From contig OX419756.1 in NCBI GenBank assembly GCA_948567375.1, forward strand, positions 2,175,001 to 2,239,000: a DNA stretch of 64,000 nucleotides. Direction: 5' to 3'. The DNA comes from Lunularia cruciata. Taxonomy: Eukaryota > Streptophyta > Marchantiopsida > Lunulariales > Lunulariaceae. The position numbers and the translations under genes were made by a program. Below are positions 33,381 through 44,797 of this stretch, in pieces. Positions within the stretch are counted from its first letter, which is position 1. Every line of letters begins with the position of its first letter. The notes beneath the pieces are model-generated. The model did no database searches. It had not been told where the DNA came from and saw only the letters and a list, made by a program, of their open reading frames with translations.

Positions 33381-33814
33381 TGTAATCAGATGGTTTACAA
33401 TTCAAATCAATTGAACTCAGATCAATACTTGATCTGGTCCTCAAAAACTTGCCAACAACATGGCACTAATTAAATTCAAGCCACACCCACTCTACCTAAG
33501 AAACTCCAGGTGACGCTCGCCGGCTTTCTATCCACTCTAGCCAAGAACTCGGAGGCTCAACATTAGAGAAGTGAGCTCTCTGGAGCTGCACTTCCAGGAT
33601 ATACTCCTGATTTTGACCTAGGTCTCATCCCAACGGTCTCACTGACGGCACACCCGATGGTGCGGATGGTGCAAGTGATGGTGGGCACCACCATGAAGTC
33701 AGTACCCTAAATATGAAATCTGACCGTCGTAAATTAGTCTATGAGTAACTACCAAAATGCCTTTAACTACTATCACTTGAGAAATCTAGATGCGACACTA
33801 CAAATGGCGTGACA
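33381..33814 (-). repeat. Right (5') LTR of gypsy E
   Basis: The LTR is 434 bases. In minus orientation it begins TGTCACGCCATTTG and ends CTGATTACA. It aligns with 17311-17756. The sequence after it (minus) does not show a TGG-type primer-binding site, so the 3' boundary could lie further down, and 32780-33380 may be leader or additional LTR. Confidence 0.72.
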
Positions 33815-36800
33815 TATGCTTGATAGAGTAGTGGTGAGGAACTTAAAGTAGGACCATAGGTTTAGGAGTTCCGGAGTGCATTTCTGCCTAACTAAGATGT
33901 TGGATCCTTGGGGTCCCAAAGGCTTGGGGTGGTACATTGAAGGGTCATAGTGGACTAGGAGTATCATGAAGTACTACTTATAACAAAAATTCTAGCATGT
34001 GACAAACCTACAAAATTGTTAGGGTTTATGATGCATTGAGTGAAGGGTAGAACATTACCACAAGCATTGTAATACACAAGGCATAAATAACTTAGGAGAA
34101 GCTACAACCTCTAGGGTGAAAACCATATGTGTAAACCACACCTTTGGGATAGAAGCAAACTTCATAGTGGTATTCACCATTGGGGTAGAGACCTTTGGGG
34201 TCAAAGTGACCTTCTGAGCAGACTGATGCATCACCTTCAAGAGCCCATGTGGACTAAATCATTTGTCAAAGTGATTCATTTTTCTTTTGGTAGTGCATCA
34301 TGTCAAGTGACAATGCTCTCTTTTGGGATAGATTCTGCCCAAGAGGTAAAATATGGAACAATAAAAAAGTTTCCATTTGTGATACTTTTTCTTCTTAATC
34401 CAACCAATTCCTAACAGTATCCTTGTGAGAAAGACCTATTCTTATCATTTTACTTTTTTTATGTTGACACTGGGTTGTCACAGGGTTGTCACATGGATGT
34501 AGGAAAATTCACTACATATATACTACAGACTGTAACTACAAACCATTTTTATGAACTCATGTACAATTAGTTATTTTATCATAAATTAATGTACTCCCCT
34601 AAATAGTCCTATATAGGTAATATCCAACATAACATGTCTACATATTAATAAAGCAAAAAAAGACCGTACAACCTGCATGGAAAATAATTGCAGAAAAAAT
34701 AAACTCTAAGCAAACAAATTCCCATATTAAATCTAAGTATTATGTGGTTAATAATTCAAATGGCCTTGAAATCCCTATATAAAACCCAATATATTATAAG
34801 TTCAAGTAAGCTTCAGATATGGAGGTAAATAACCCCTTCTAGGCCAATCATAAATAAACAAAAGATAGCAATGACCTGCCATTGAGCAGAAAACATATAC
34901 AAACTGATCTCATGCTTCAAGTCTTAGGGTTTGTATCTTGGATCAGGATGTATCATGATCAATCTCCATGTATATCTAAAAGTAAAAGAAAATGCCCCCT
35001 CTAACTTATAAATGTATAAATGTCCTTCTTCTAGGCACAAATGCAAAACTTGATCTAGTACTTATAACCTAAGGCTTAAGCTTGAGATAAAGGGATTCCA
35101 AATCTTTATCTATATCTAATATCTAGATATGAATGCAATGTCCTCCCGTTGTGTACAGAAATAAAGGGTCAAATAGTCAAGTGAAAGGTTTGGGTTTGGT
35201 TATTATGGGTTTGGAATGTAGAGGAGGAAAGTGTAGAGCATGATTTAAGGAGGGTTAGACCTTGATTGGAGATGTCAATGCTTACTCAATTCTCTGCCCT
35301 CTTGGCCAAACTTGCATAATTCTCACTAGGAAACATCCTACTAAAAAGGATGCTGCATTAGGATATAAAGGATAATAGTTCAAAGTAAGAGAGGTATGGA
35401 TCTTGATCTAAAGTGCAAATACAAAAGCAATTCTCCTCCGTTTGGGCCAATATGCATACAAGAAGTGCTAAGAAGAATCAATGCCTAATATGTACAAGTA
35501 TGACTTGATGATTCCTAGTATGCATGTGCACAGAGATAAGGAAGTCCAATAAGACTAATTTCTTTCTAAAAAACAAAAAGGTGTTAAGAGGAAGGATCCC
35601 TATGTAGAAGGTAAAGAGAGAATTAAGCAATGTATTTGAATTCTATTTTGGTACATATAAGGTACAGCTTTTAGCTTGAATAGGGGAGGAGATCTGGACC
35701 TCCATGTGAGGCTTAATATGAACTCAATCTCCCCCCTTGTTTAAGTTCTATTGGAGATTTAGTTTCTAACATAAAGCTAGGTAGAAATAGCGATCGGAAC
35801 AGTTAGTGAGATTACTCTTATTAAACCTGAGTTTCCGACATATTTCCGACACAAAAATGGGTAAGTCTTGTTCGGGTAATTCAGTTTTGTACTGAAACTA
35901 GGTTTTCTTAAAAATGAGTTTTGAGTCTATGAGTGGTTTGGAAATCGAGTGTTGTCACCAATGCAGCTACTAGGTTGGAATATTGAGTTTAGTGAAAGAT
36001 AATAGGGTTTAAATGGCACAAACTCTATGTTTCCATTATAAAAATAGGGGGAATAGCATAAGAATTAAGTTTCCAAGATAAAATTTGGCAAAAATAAAAA
36101 TAAAAATTAAATTCAATGAAAAAGGCTAGCTTGCATTTGACTTGTACATAGAACTTAGTTAGAAAAAACAGAATTCGAGCTTGAAAATCAAGTTTATGAT
36201 AGAGAAAATGGTTCACTTAAAATGCGGAAACTGAATTGTGCACAATATCTTGTTCGCAAATTCCATGGACATTTTACTTCTAGCTCTTTTATTTTAATCA
36301 AATTATAAATCTCTCTCTATGTATATATAGGTCACTCGAAACAAGTATCTTTGCACAAGGAAACTCTGTTTCAACATGATGAGATATGACTTATACAAGA
36401 TCACTCACAGTCAATCCATCAACATGATATACCGCTTGAGATACACATTGATATATATTCTATGCATTTAAGAAAGCAGATTCCATACATCTCATATTAA
36501 AATGGTCTATGATTTATCGAGGGATCTATCTGTGAAGAGTGCAAAAGCTCCAAGTGTAATGTAGGTTGACTAAGTTAGTTACCTAGTTGTTATTGACTGG
36601 CTATGGCTTTCAAGCAGTCTTGAAGTTGTAGACCTGAGCAGCTAATCACATTAGATCCATATGGCACTGGCGTGTTAAGATTAACTTTTCAATCAATAGC
36701 TTAGCAAAGAACTGTTCATGATGTCCAGACTAAGTCGTGATTGATATGAACAAGATTTAAAACCACAATCCCAACAGGGTCATGGAGCACTATTCACACT

Positions 36801-36914
36801 CTATACCGATTATACATGATGGAAGGTAAAATGTCGAATGGCTTGGTGTATATGATAATGCCTTCGGCGGGTTCTCCGCACCATCGAGTTGACTTCTGTA
36901 TGCATGAGCAAATT
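33815..36914. other. AT-rich intergenic region, no gene recognised
   Basis: No convincing reading frame, LTR pair or RNA gene. 34105-34210 holds loosely repeated ACCTTTGGGGT-like blocks. The rest is AT-rich with short runs. Confidence 0.4.
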
Positions 36915-36941
36915 GCTGTATTGTACTTGGTACAATACAGC
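36915..36941. repeat. Perfect short inverted repeat 3' of the peroxidase gene
   Basis: GCTGTATTGTAC, three bases, then GTACAATACAGC: a perfect 12-bp stem with a 3-base loop. It lies 229 bases beyond the peroxidase stop codon. A partial third copy of the arm (GTATTGTACTTGG) is at 36968-36980. Role unknown. Confidence 0.7.
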
Positions 36942-37169
36942 TATTTGTATCCTAAAGCTAATAATGAGTATTGTACTTGGGTAGCACTACTTATATGCAC
37001 AAGCATTGCAAATAGTTCTATTGGTTCACCATGTATGTAATAGTTTTTAGTCTCTGAACTAGTTAACTCTGGTTGTTGTTGCAAGCGGCACTGACTCAAT
37101 CTTTCGGATTGCATCGTTGCTTTCTCACTTGAGCGCCAGTGAAGTCGGGCAAGATTCATGGTCCAATCA

Positions 37170-38665
37170 TTAACTATTGATATATTGACAGTGTTTCCTG
37201 ACTTCTCCATACGCTCCAGTTAGCAAGTCCATGTTCCCCATCTTCACCATGGCCTCCGAGAACTCGGAGAAGAATGTAGAACCTGGCTGTGACATTTCAG
37301 TTACAACTTGAAGACCCAAGGGGTCTGTGATAAGCGCAGAATCCGACGTGAAAACACCTTTATTGGCCAGAAGGTTTTTGAAGTAGAGCTCGTCGAATGA
37401 GTTTTTGGTAGGATCCATATCAACAACATTGTCCGCTTTAGTCCCCTTCGGACACTGCTGCTTCAACTGTCCGGCAAATTCTGGGTCGAGCGAGGGGTTC
37501 GTGAGATCGTCAATTCCGGTGAAATTGTACAACTGCGGGGCGACTGCATTACAATGGGACCGGCCGATTGTATGCGCACCTGAATGAAATAGCATTCAAG
37601 TGTTAAGATACGCCAAAACTGCGAACACAGACGTGAGCTGCGTTCACCGATACCAGGTCCTCGGTTCCGACCTTCCTTGAGTAGCAGCGTAATGTCTTCC
37701 GGAACCTCGTATACTTAAAGTTGATTCAGCCGACTTTGAACTATCCGCAGAGAGAAGCTAAGCCATTTAGTATTGAAAGATACCTGAAAGAACAACCATC
37801 TCCCTTGCTGTGAAGCCCTTCTCGGCGAAATTACGCTCAAGGTCGCTAAAGTTCAAGGTCGGAAACGGAAGATTCCTGTTAGCATCCTCTGCCAGCGACC
37901 TGAAGCCATCTCTGCGCCCCAATGCAACTGGCCACCACGGGCCACCAACCTGTTGCAAGTAAGTTTGGGTGTTAAGTACACACACTCACAGATCTGTAAT
38001 GCGAACTTCAAGAAATGCAGTCTGAGTACAGACGTTTGCTGCTCCAAAGTTTAGTTTGTGGAGATCTAACCTTGTACGTGGCGTCACGTGCTACAAGACT
38101 TAAGATATCTGCGCATGACACAACTCCTGGGCATACAGCCTCGAGGGCGGCCTTGATTTCATCGACCTCTGGAATGCCTCTTAGCAGGAAATTTGCGAAG
38201 CCCGTTCTTTCGGATAAGAATGACGACGTAGAATTCAGAAGAATTGAAGCATCACAACCCTGCCACCCGCATTGCCAATAAATTATATTTGCATGCAGTG
38301 ATTGTGAAAATTTTAAAACATGTGCATTCACACGTGATATGACCATAATAAGCAGAAATTTTATGTTGGTTCTGCTGTCTCACATTAACCCAGCAGTCAT
38401 GAAAGTGCAAGCGTTGAAGACCTCCTGCAAGATTTGGATCTGTTGCGAGAAATTTGTCCACCATGGAGTTGATAATGCCGATCGCTTCAGGACACGAGAA
38501 CTCGTAGAATGTGTCAAATATTTCCACACCTGGTGATGACCATCGAGATGTAGAATTTGCAGGCCCATCCACATCTCCATAAGTGAAGTCCCAACCGTGA
38601 CAAAGTACTCCGAGAAGCAATAAGTTGGATAAAACTGCGAGCATTGTCGAACTTGCTGATGCCAT
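37170..38665 (-). CDS. Class III secretory peroxidase, four exons
   Basis: Haem peroxidase (EC 1.11.1.7 type) of the plant secretory family. It oxidises phenolics with hydrogen peroxide in the cell wall or vacuole. Exons on the minus strand: 38665-38384, 38259-38071, 37949-37784, 37579-37170. All introns are GT-AG and the frame is kept, giving 348 residues. A hydrophobic signal peptide covers about residues 1-23. Distal residues R85, F88 and H89 lie in RLHFHDC. The proximal haem ligand is H215 in AHTIGRSHC. All eight disulfide Cys are present (C58, C91, C96, C137, C143, C222, C255, C343). Intron positions match the common class III pattern, with a splice between HDCWVN and GCDAS and another inside SGAHT. 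No stop or frameshift: this looks intact. Confidence 0.93.
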
Positions 38666-38988
38666 TATGGCAGGGTTCGTTTCTTTCAGGAGACTAGACT
38701 TTCCACAAGATTATGGTCAAGTTTTCAGAACTCATTTGTGTCCAGCTATCGAACACCGTCCAATCCCTGCACATCGATGCAGCTACAGAACGTAGAGGAC
38801 ATGATTTAGAATCTTGGAAACAGAGACAGCGAAAGAATGAATTCTGTTTTCCTATAGAAGCTTAGATGATTTCAATGACTTACAATTTCAATGACGTAAC
38901 ATTTTAGCGAAGTCCTTACGTCGAGGTCCTAGGCGTAAGATTTCCCTAAATTTACATGCAAGCTGAAGGGAAGTGTGGTCAACTTACA

Positions 38989-39260
38989 GGAATGAACGGA
39001 GTTCGTCAAGCGTGGTCTCGAGTGCTCGATCACGAGTTCTGAGGTCTCGACTATACAAACGGTATCTAGTACCCAAGACCATGCCTGGCATGTCGAATTC
39101 TTTCACCACTCTTCTCGCCGCGTCGAAGGCAAGATTCTGCACCATCTCCGCTCTGAAGTTTTCAAATGAGTTAAACCCGTAGGACTTGGACTTGGTTGTT
39201 GGACCCACATGATACCGGTTTCTTTCAGTTGAATCCTCGACTCTTGGCGAAACAGTAGCC
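38989..39260 (-). other. Possible orphan exon upstream of the peroxidase
   Basis: The minus-strand frame is open from about 39256 (after a TGA at about 39259) to 38984. Its composition is good coding composition (YGFNSFENFRAEMVQNLAFDAARR). Near its end (about 38992) is a consensus donor, CCT|GTAAGT. It could be an exon of an older gene or an alternative 5' exon. I do not recognise the protein, and no partner exon is evident. Confidence 0.25.
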
Positions 39261-41048
39261 TCTCAATCAATTGATGATCAACAAGCGCATCTTTTCGTTC
39301 TTAAGTGCTTCGCATTCTTACATGTTCTAGAACTGACCTTCGGACCTTGGTTTTGTGCATGGCCGAATAGAAGATTAGAAATCGGAAGTGGCCGAATGGA
39401 GTATCCGTGCTTAAGCATTTTATGATACACACTTTGGAACGATCTACAATGTTGATTTACTGAAGCATTGTAACGTTTGTCTTTTGAAAAGTAATCCAAG
39501 ACGATACATCGTGCGATTTTGAGGAACTTGGCATGTGAAGGAGTCATCAAACCTTAACTAGTCGCAACTCCTCAGCAGATGCAACTTTCATGTTAATCTG
39601 TGAAAAAATATTACTAACTACTAGGTACAATAGTACCATATGACAGTGAGACCCGAACGCCAATCCATGTATAAGGAACAAATTATTGATGAATCCACAG
39701 TGGCAGATTAGCGAAAATGAATACAAATTTTATGAAAAATCTTTACAAAATGAGATGAACCTTCATGTTGATGAAAGATTACGTGCAGACGCACGAAATT
39801 TCTGTTGCTTTTGACATCCCCATCAATGGACTGATGTGTATATATATGGGGGGAATAAACACATGTACAAATAACGTGTGCCAGGTAGTTCCCTTTGACC
39901 AGTTCCAAATATCCCAGTGATGTACTCGTGAGAAGCATCCAGCTATGCTTTGTCCGAGGCTCAAACGGATCCCTCAGTTACGGTGACAAGATCACGATAC
40001 TGATCATGAAAGTCTCACTTTCAGATAGTCACAGCCAACAAATCCAGCTCACATAAAACATACAGAACAGTAAATAGGAATATCATAAAGTTGAATTGCT
40101 CCCGAAGAGCCGACTTGCTTCGCTGTCCAGACTGCCCCTAATAATCAAGAGCTGAGCTCCTTAAGATTCATTCCCGCTTTATGCAGCGATTTTTCTGGAG
40201 ATACAGAGATTCTGGATACTTTGAACTGTCTGGAGGCCATGAATTTTGTTAATAAACACTATACTAGTCCATCCTAATCAGCCTCTTACTGGCAGCATCC
40301 ATGGTTCACCGTCGACTCAAAATTGTCACAGATTCGCTGCGTATCGATAGGAAATTTCAAACTTGAATTTCTCTATCTGTAGTACAAGCTTATGATCAAA
40401 CACAGAGTCTTACTTACTCTTTGGACAAAGAATTGACATGTGGCTTTGCTCTGGATCTTATGAATTTTACTTTTCTAGGTCAGAAGATCTTCTTCCTGGT
40501 TTGGTTTGCAGCTTCAGTTGACTTCTCTTCCTGTGGCTCTATCAAGTGAGCGTCAAATTCCACCTTTCAAGCGGTTTGAATCATATTACGTCAACAGTCA
40601 TCTGTAGGTCTACTCAAACAGGTGCTTCTCAGGCCTGTAAATTAGCAGCAGCTTCCGGAGGTCGACTAGTCGCTCACCTCTAGTAGGTTTCCCAACTGCA
40701 CATGGATGCCTATCAGCATGTAACCAGAAGAACTCCGCCTAAACGACAGATGTTTCATTTATTTATTGAGAAAGGAGGCCAAGAAATCGAACGTGAATAT
40801 TGCTCAAGAAACAGTCCCGTCAAGAATCGATGAGAACAAAATAACATGCAAAGAAGTACTTCGTCCTCAGCAGCTGTTTACCCACAACCGATCGAACATC
40901 GATAGAGTCTGAGTTTTGCTGATAATAACCCAAGCTCTTATACACAATCAATTACCTCTGTTCAGAAGGCCCTCTAATCGCCGTCACAGATATACCTCTG
41001 GTCACTCTACCCAGACTAATCAGCATCCCTTAATCCACGCTGAAGCAT
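39261..41048. other. Intergenic, nothing recognised
   Basis: Mixed-composition sequence without convincing coding frames or repeats. Part of it may serve as a promoter region for the peroxidase (minus strand). Confidence 0.4.
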
Positions 41049-41912
41049 CGTGTTCAAGCGCAGCATCAGTTTAGGACCTCCTAGCTTTGGTCCTTATTAA
41101 GTTTCACAAACATCTTGTTCATGCTATGGACTTCCATTTCCAGGTTAGCGTTCCCTGAGGCCGAAACTCTGGTACTAGAACATGTTCATTGGTTTTTCTT
41201 CCCTTCCGCCGCCAAATAGAAAGCTCATATTGTAGTCTACGAACTGAACATGTTTACCCTTGATTCATCTCAAGTCTGGTCCAAATTGGTGAGACGTGTA
41301 GAACTCCCGAAGTGTTTAAACCCTTACTAAAGTAATCAACTATGATTGATTCTCTTGATATTCACGTACACCTAAAGACAAGAACCGGCATCCACATCCT
41401 ATCTTGTTGCAAGGAGACTGAAATAAATCCAAAGGAATAATTTTGCCAGGCCCTTGTCTGATTGATGTGTTGACCGCTGGAGACTCAGTCAGGACTTAAC
41501 ATATTAATCAAAGAAGGACCTTGTAAAATTATTCCTTTGGATTTATTTCAGTCTTTGCAGCAGGAGGGATGTGGATAGCGCTTCATTTCTTTTAGCTTTA
41601 AGTGAATATCAAGAGAATCAATCAGTACTTTAGTAAGAGTTTGAACGCTTGGGGAGTTCTACACGTCTCCCCAATTTGGACCAGACTTGAAACCGATGAA
41701 TTAAGGAAAAGGGGTTCAGTTCGTAGTGTACAACTGTGAGCTTGCTGTTTGGCCGCGGAAGGGAAGAAAAACTAATAAACATGTTCTAGTACCAAAATCT
41801 CGGCCTCAAGGAACCCTAGCCTGGAAATGGCAGTCCAGGGCATGAACACGGTGTTTGTGAAACTTAATAAGGACCAAAGCTAGGACCTAACCCGATGATG
41901 CGCTTGAACACG
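41049..41912. repeat. Long foldback (inverted duplication, arms about 420 bases, loop about 20)
   Basis: Arms 41049-41475 and 41496-41912 are reverse complements with scattered mismatches and small indels. Outer pair: CGTGTTCAAGCGC and GCGCTTGAACACG. Middle pairs: CTAGCTTTGGTCCTTATTAA and its complement near 41860. Inner pair: AATAAATCCAAAGGAATAATTTT near 41421-41443 with its complement at 41526-41548. The loop is about 41476-41495. No target duplication is obvious, and neither arm encodes a recognisable protein. Transcribed, it would form a near-continuous 400-bp hairpin. Confidence 0.88.
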
Positions 41913-42479
41913 TATTAGCATATCAGACAAGGATATGACTGATATGTCTCAGTCGTGATTCGTTTCGTCGTGATCTCCATCCACAGTCGACAGTTACCAG
42001 ACTTTAGTGATTAGGCTACGGTGCCTTTGGTACCAATTTTCCCTTTCATGATATTCAAGGATCACTACAGTTCATCAGTCCAAGATTTGTGGCTAAAATA
42101 AAGATCATCTTGGAGTCAATATACGTACCGTAACCTCAATGGAATAGATGGTCAGATAGGAGCAGTGATGCAGGATCTCCGATGGAACGAACCTATACTA
42201 GAACCCCAATCAAAAAGGGCTCCATGTAAGATCTGTAGAGTATAAGACCTATAGAACATAAGGCTTTGAAGCCACTTCGGGTCTGCAAAATTTGGTAATA
42301 GTACATCTACCTGAACAAAGAGAAAAGTAGTTTCTGATATAAACAGAAGCTCATTAGATTATCGTATCAATTGAGAAGGTGGAACTTTAGATCTCAGTTG
42401 AAGCAGTATACTAGTTTCTACCACCCAGATAAATCTTCGTATCGCGAAAACTAACACCGTTTGTGAGAAGTGTCAAATC
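41913..42479. other. Upstream region of the LURP-one-like gene
   Basis: No coding frame. This is presumably the promoter and 5' leader of the gene starting at 42480. I see no strong TATA box that I would defend. Confidence 0.35.
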
Positions 42480-43406
42480 ATGGCTGTTACCTACGCAGAC
42501 CAGGATCCACAATCAGAGGATGCAGGTGTTCTTCCTGTTATACCCGCCGCACCAGTGAGCTCATCCTTCTGTGTGCCGCACGTAACGCAACTCCAAATCA
42601 CAAGACAGGTTGGCTGTTGCAATGACTGCAAATTCACAGTTAAGGACCATCATGGAGAACTGCTATTCACAGTTGCCACGACCCCCTGGACCTTCAACTC
42701 CAAACGAGTTATCAGTGATTGCAACGACAACGCTCTTTTGAGCCTACAGAGAAAGGTGAGTGAGTGTCTAAGCCATGGTATTTCTGGATGAATTGCACAT
42801 ACGAAACTGTCCACTGCTAAGTCTGTCATTTTATTAATCGAGACATCAATTCCAAGTCGACTTCGAAACTATAGTTTGATTCTCCATATACTAGGATAGA
42901 GTCCATGATGACCTTGTAGAATTTAGGGCCTGGTTGAGTCACCTTGACAATGTGAGATTGTTGGTGAGGCTTGTATTTGGAGAAGGAAAGCGGATCAATC
43001 ATCATCACCTTATTTCAGTTTAAAAGTATCATGGTCATTATGTGAATATGTCACCGTGATGGATGATCATGTCTTTGTTCTTTGCTCTCTGCACTAGCGG
43101 ATGAATTTGCAGGTCCTCCACAAATTGCAGGTTAAGTAAATGCTAATGTTAACGAGTGTCGATGATAAACAGGTTTGGTCAATTCGGAGAAGATGGGATG
43201 CATCCCGCGGTGGTAGTTCACACGATCCAAAAGACCTGCTCTTCACAATGCAAAATTCTTCTGTGTTACCGTGGAATCAGTCCTTCAAGATTTGGCTGGC
43301 AGGAGCGGAGAAAGCGGACTTTACTCTCAAGGGGGACTTCTGGTCACACCATTTCACGATATACTGTAAAGATGTAGCCATCGCAGAGGTGATAATTAGA
43401 CCTTAA
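42480..43406 (+). CDS. LURP-one-related (LOR/DUF567) protein, two exons
   Basis: LOR proteins have a Tubby-like beta-barrel fold. LURP1 of Arabidopsis acts in defence against oomycetes, but the biochemical role of most members is unknown. Exon 1 is 42480-42755 (ends AAG|GTGAGT), exon 2 43173-43406 (after AACAG), both phase 0, giving 169 residues. Exon 1 carries QITRQVGCCNDCKFTVKDHHGELLFTV and LLSLQRK. Exon 2 carries IRRRWDASRGG, DLLFTMQNSS, FTLKGDFWSHHFTIYC and VIIRP, in LOR order. The join RK then VWSIRRRW gives the family spacing. An 18-base candidate microexon (43113-43130) with AG and GTTAAG borders would keep frame, but would leave a 42-base intron and spoil the alignment. The start has a good context (AATCATGGCT). 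Confidence 0.8.
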
Positions 43407-44744
43407 TCGGCCCTTACTCAGGCTTGAAGCTCGCCTGTGACTTCTTCGTTTGCTAAGTCTGCTAATAGCTAAACCCTAAACATCCAACAGTCTTGATGCT
43501 GAACTTGTCATCCAATTCCAACTTCAAAACTGATTGATTTGGAAATGATATACAGGCTGACAAGAAGATTAGCGCATCGTCGATTTTCTTGGGGAAGGAT
43601 AAATTACACGTAACACTGTACCCCGAGATCGACCAGGCTTTCATTGCTGCGATTCTGATCATCAGGATGGAAGTAGAAAGAGACAAGAGGGGAAATGGCG
43701 GTCGCGGTGGAGGTGATTGAGCCACCTAACCTAGCTCCAAACGTTCAATCTCATTAGCCTTAAAAGAAGACTGTCAGTATGAGGATCGCATAAATGATTT
43801 CCTATCTGCACCTTGAACATCAGTATATTCAGTTCAGAAGACTAACATTATACCGAGATTTATTAGCCTTCAGCATGAGATCATCTGCAAATGCAGCGTA
43901 TCTGTCCATTCCTTACCAATTTTGCGGGCGTGCAGTAATTGCGGAGAGGGCACTCCTCCCTCGCGCATTGTATTAATATTTAGGAACATCAGATCAGAAC
44001 AGATCAGAGGGTTCGAATGGTTCGTGATTCTCACCGAATGATCTTATGCTTAGTCTCTTCCAATCCACAACCTTCATCCAACCCCTTCGATAGAGATCTT
44101 CTCGTGCGAAGGCATAACTTAAACATGGTTACCTCCCGGTTGACTTATTACAAACTTAGTTAGCCACTGAAAGACCATGTGAAGAGAGAGGACTGTGTAA
44201 ACCTTGCTGCCTTTCATTTACTTTTTCTTGCAATGGATACAGACAGCACTGCATATATCTCAGCGTTTCTGCTGGATGCTATACGATAGGAGAATCTAGA
44301 GTGTTTTCTGGAAATAAACCGTTAGATGCCAACTTGGTTGAGTCCACTAATTATTTGTACATATGTGCATTCCAACGCATGGTATATGAGTTCGATCTGG
44401 ATGAACTCTCCCCGCCATTCGGAAATGTAAGTTCACTTATCATGGCCATTGTTCCATGATGTGCACATAGAAGGCTAAATACTGCTGAGAACTCCAGCCA
44501 GTTGCCTGCATCTTCACGAAGGGTCCTGATTGATTGTCACATCCAAGTACATAGGTTCCTTATCAGTACTCCTTTTTGGTACTTTTCCAATGGGGAAAGG
44601 CCTCCTGCCCCAGAGCTTCCAATATTCATTTGGTGGGCCGTTGAACTCGCGGAAATTCAAGATGCGCGCACTCGTCGATTCTGACCCTACCCCGGTCTGT
44701 CTTCTCTAACCTGGCCAGTTACCGCTTTTTTCATGGAATGCGAC
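43407..44744. other. Intergenic, nothing recognised
   Basis: Short frames only, with no family resemblance. The 3' untranslated region of the LURP-one-like gene presumably lies at its start. Confidence 0.35.
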
Positions 44745-44797
44745 TGAATTCAGAGTTTGTCAAAGTTTGAGGGTTTGAATTCAGAGTTTGTCAAAGT
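44745..44797. repeat. Short tandem duplication
   Basis: TGAATTCAGAGTTTGTCAAAGT occurs at 44745-44766 and 44776-44797, a 31-base period. Probably replication slippage. Confidence 0.8.

Larger units (their letters stand above)
17311..33814 (-). mobile_element. Ty3/gypsy E with PHD-finger-like integrase tail, twice interrupted
   Basis: The minus-strand element lies between LTR blocks 33381-33814 (5') and 17311-17756 (3'). Removing the solo LTR (21804-23677 plus one 5-base target copy) and element F (25643-31183 plus one target copy) leaves about 9 kb. Order: gag (32700-31189, then 25637-25400), an unassigned region, RT, RNase H, integrase, PHD-like module. The integrase (LDFAGPLPL, DQGTKFLGEF, DGLAERVV) differs from the chromoviruses nearby and reads, from memory, like gypsy elements of green algae and bryophytes. 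Numerous stops show it is dead. Confidence 0.8.

Noticed and set aside
34055-34240. Repeat-containing minus-strand frame (TPKV-like units)
   Set aside because: Unit spacing is irregular (33, 36, 15 bases) and there are no flanking coding signals, so it is too weak to call a gene.
36025-36216. Minus-strand 63-codon frame rich in Phe and Tyr
   Set aside because: Composition follows the AT-rich DNA, with no family resemblance.
43113-43130. Microexon as part of the LURP-one gene model
   Set aside because: Left out of the model because the next intron would be 42 bases and the two-exon join gives the family spacing. Kept as a finding.
44005-44030. T-loop-like GGTTCGAAT suggesting a tRNA
   Set aside because: No matching acceptor stem, D arm or anticodon arm could be built around it.
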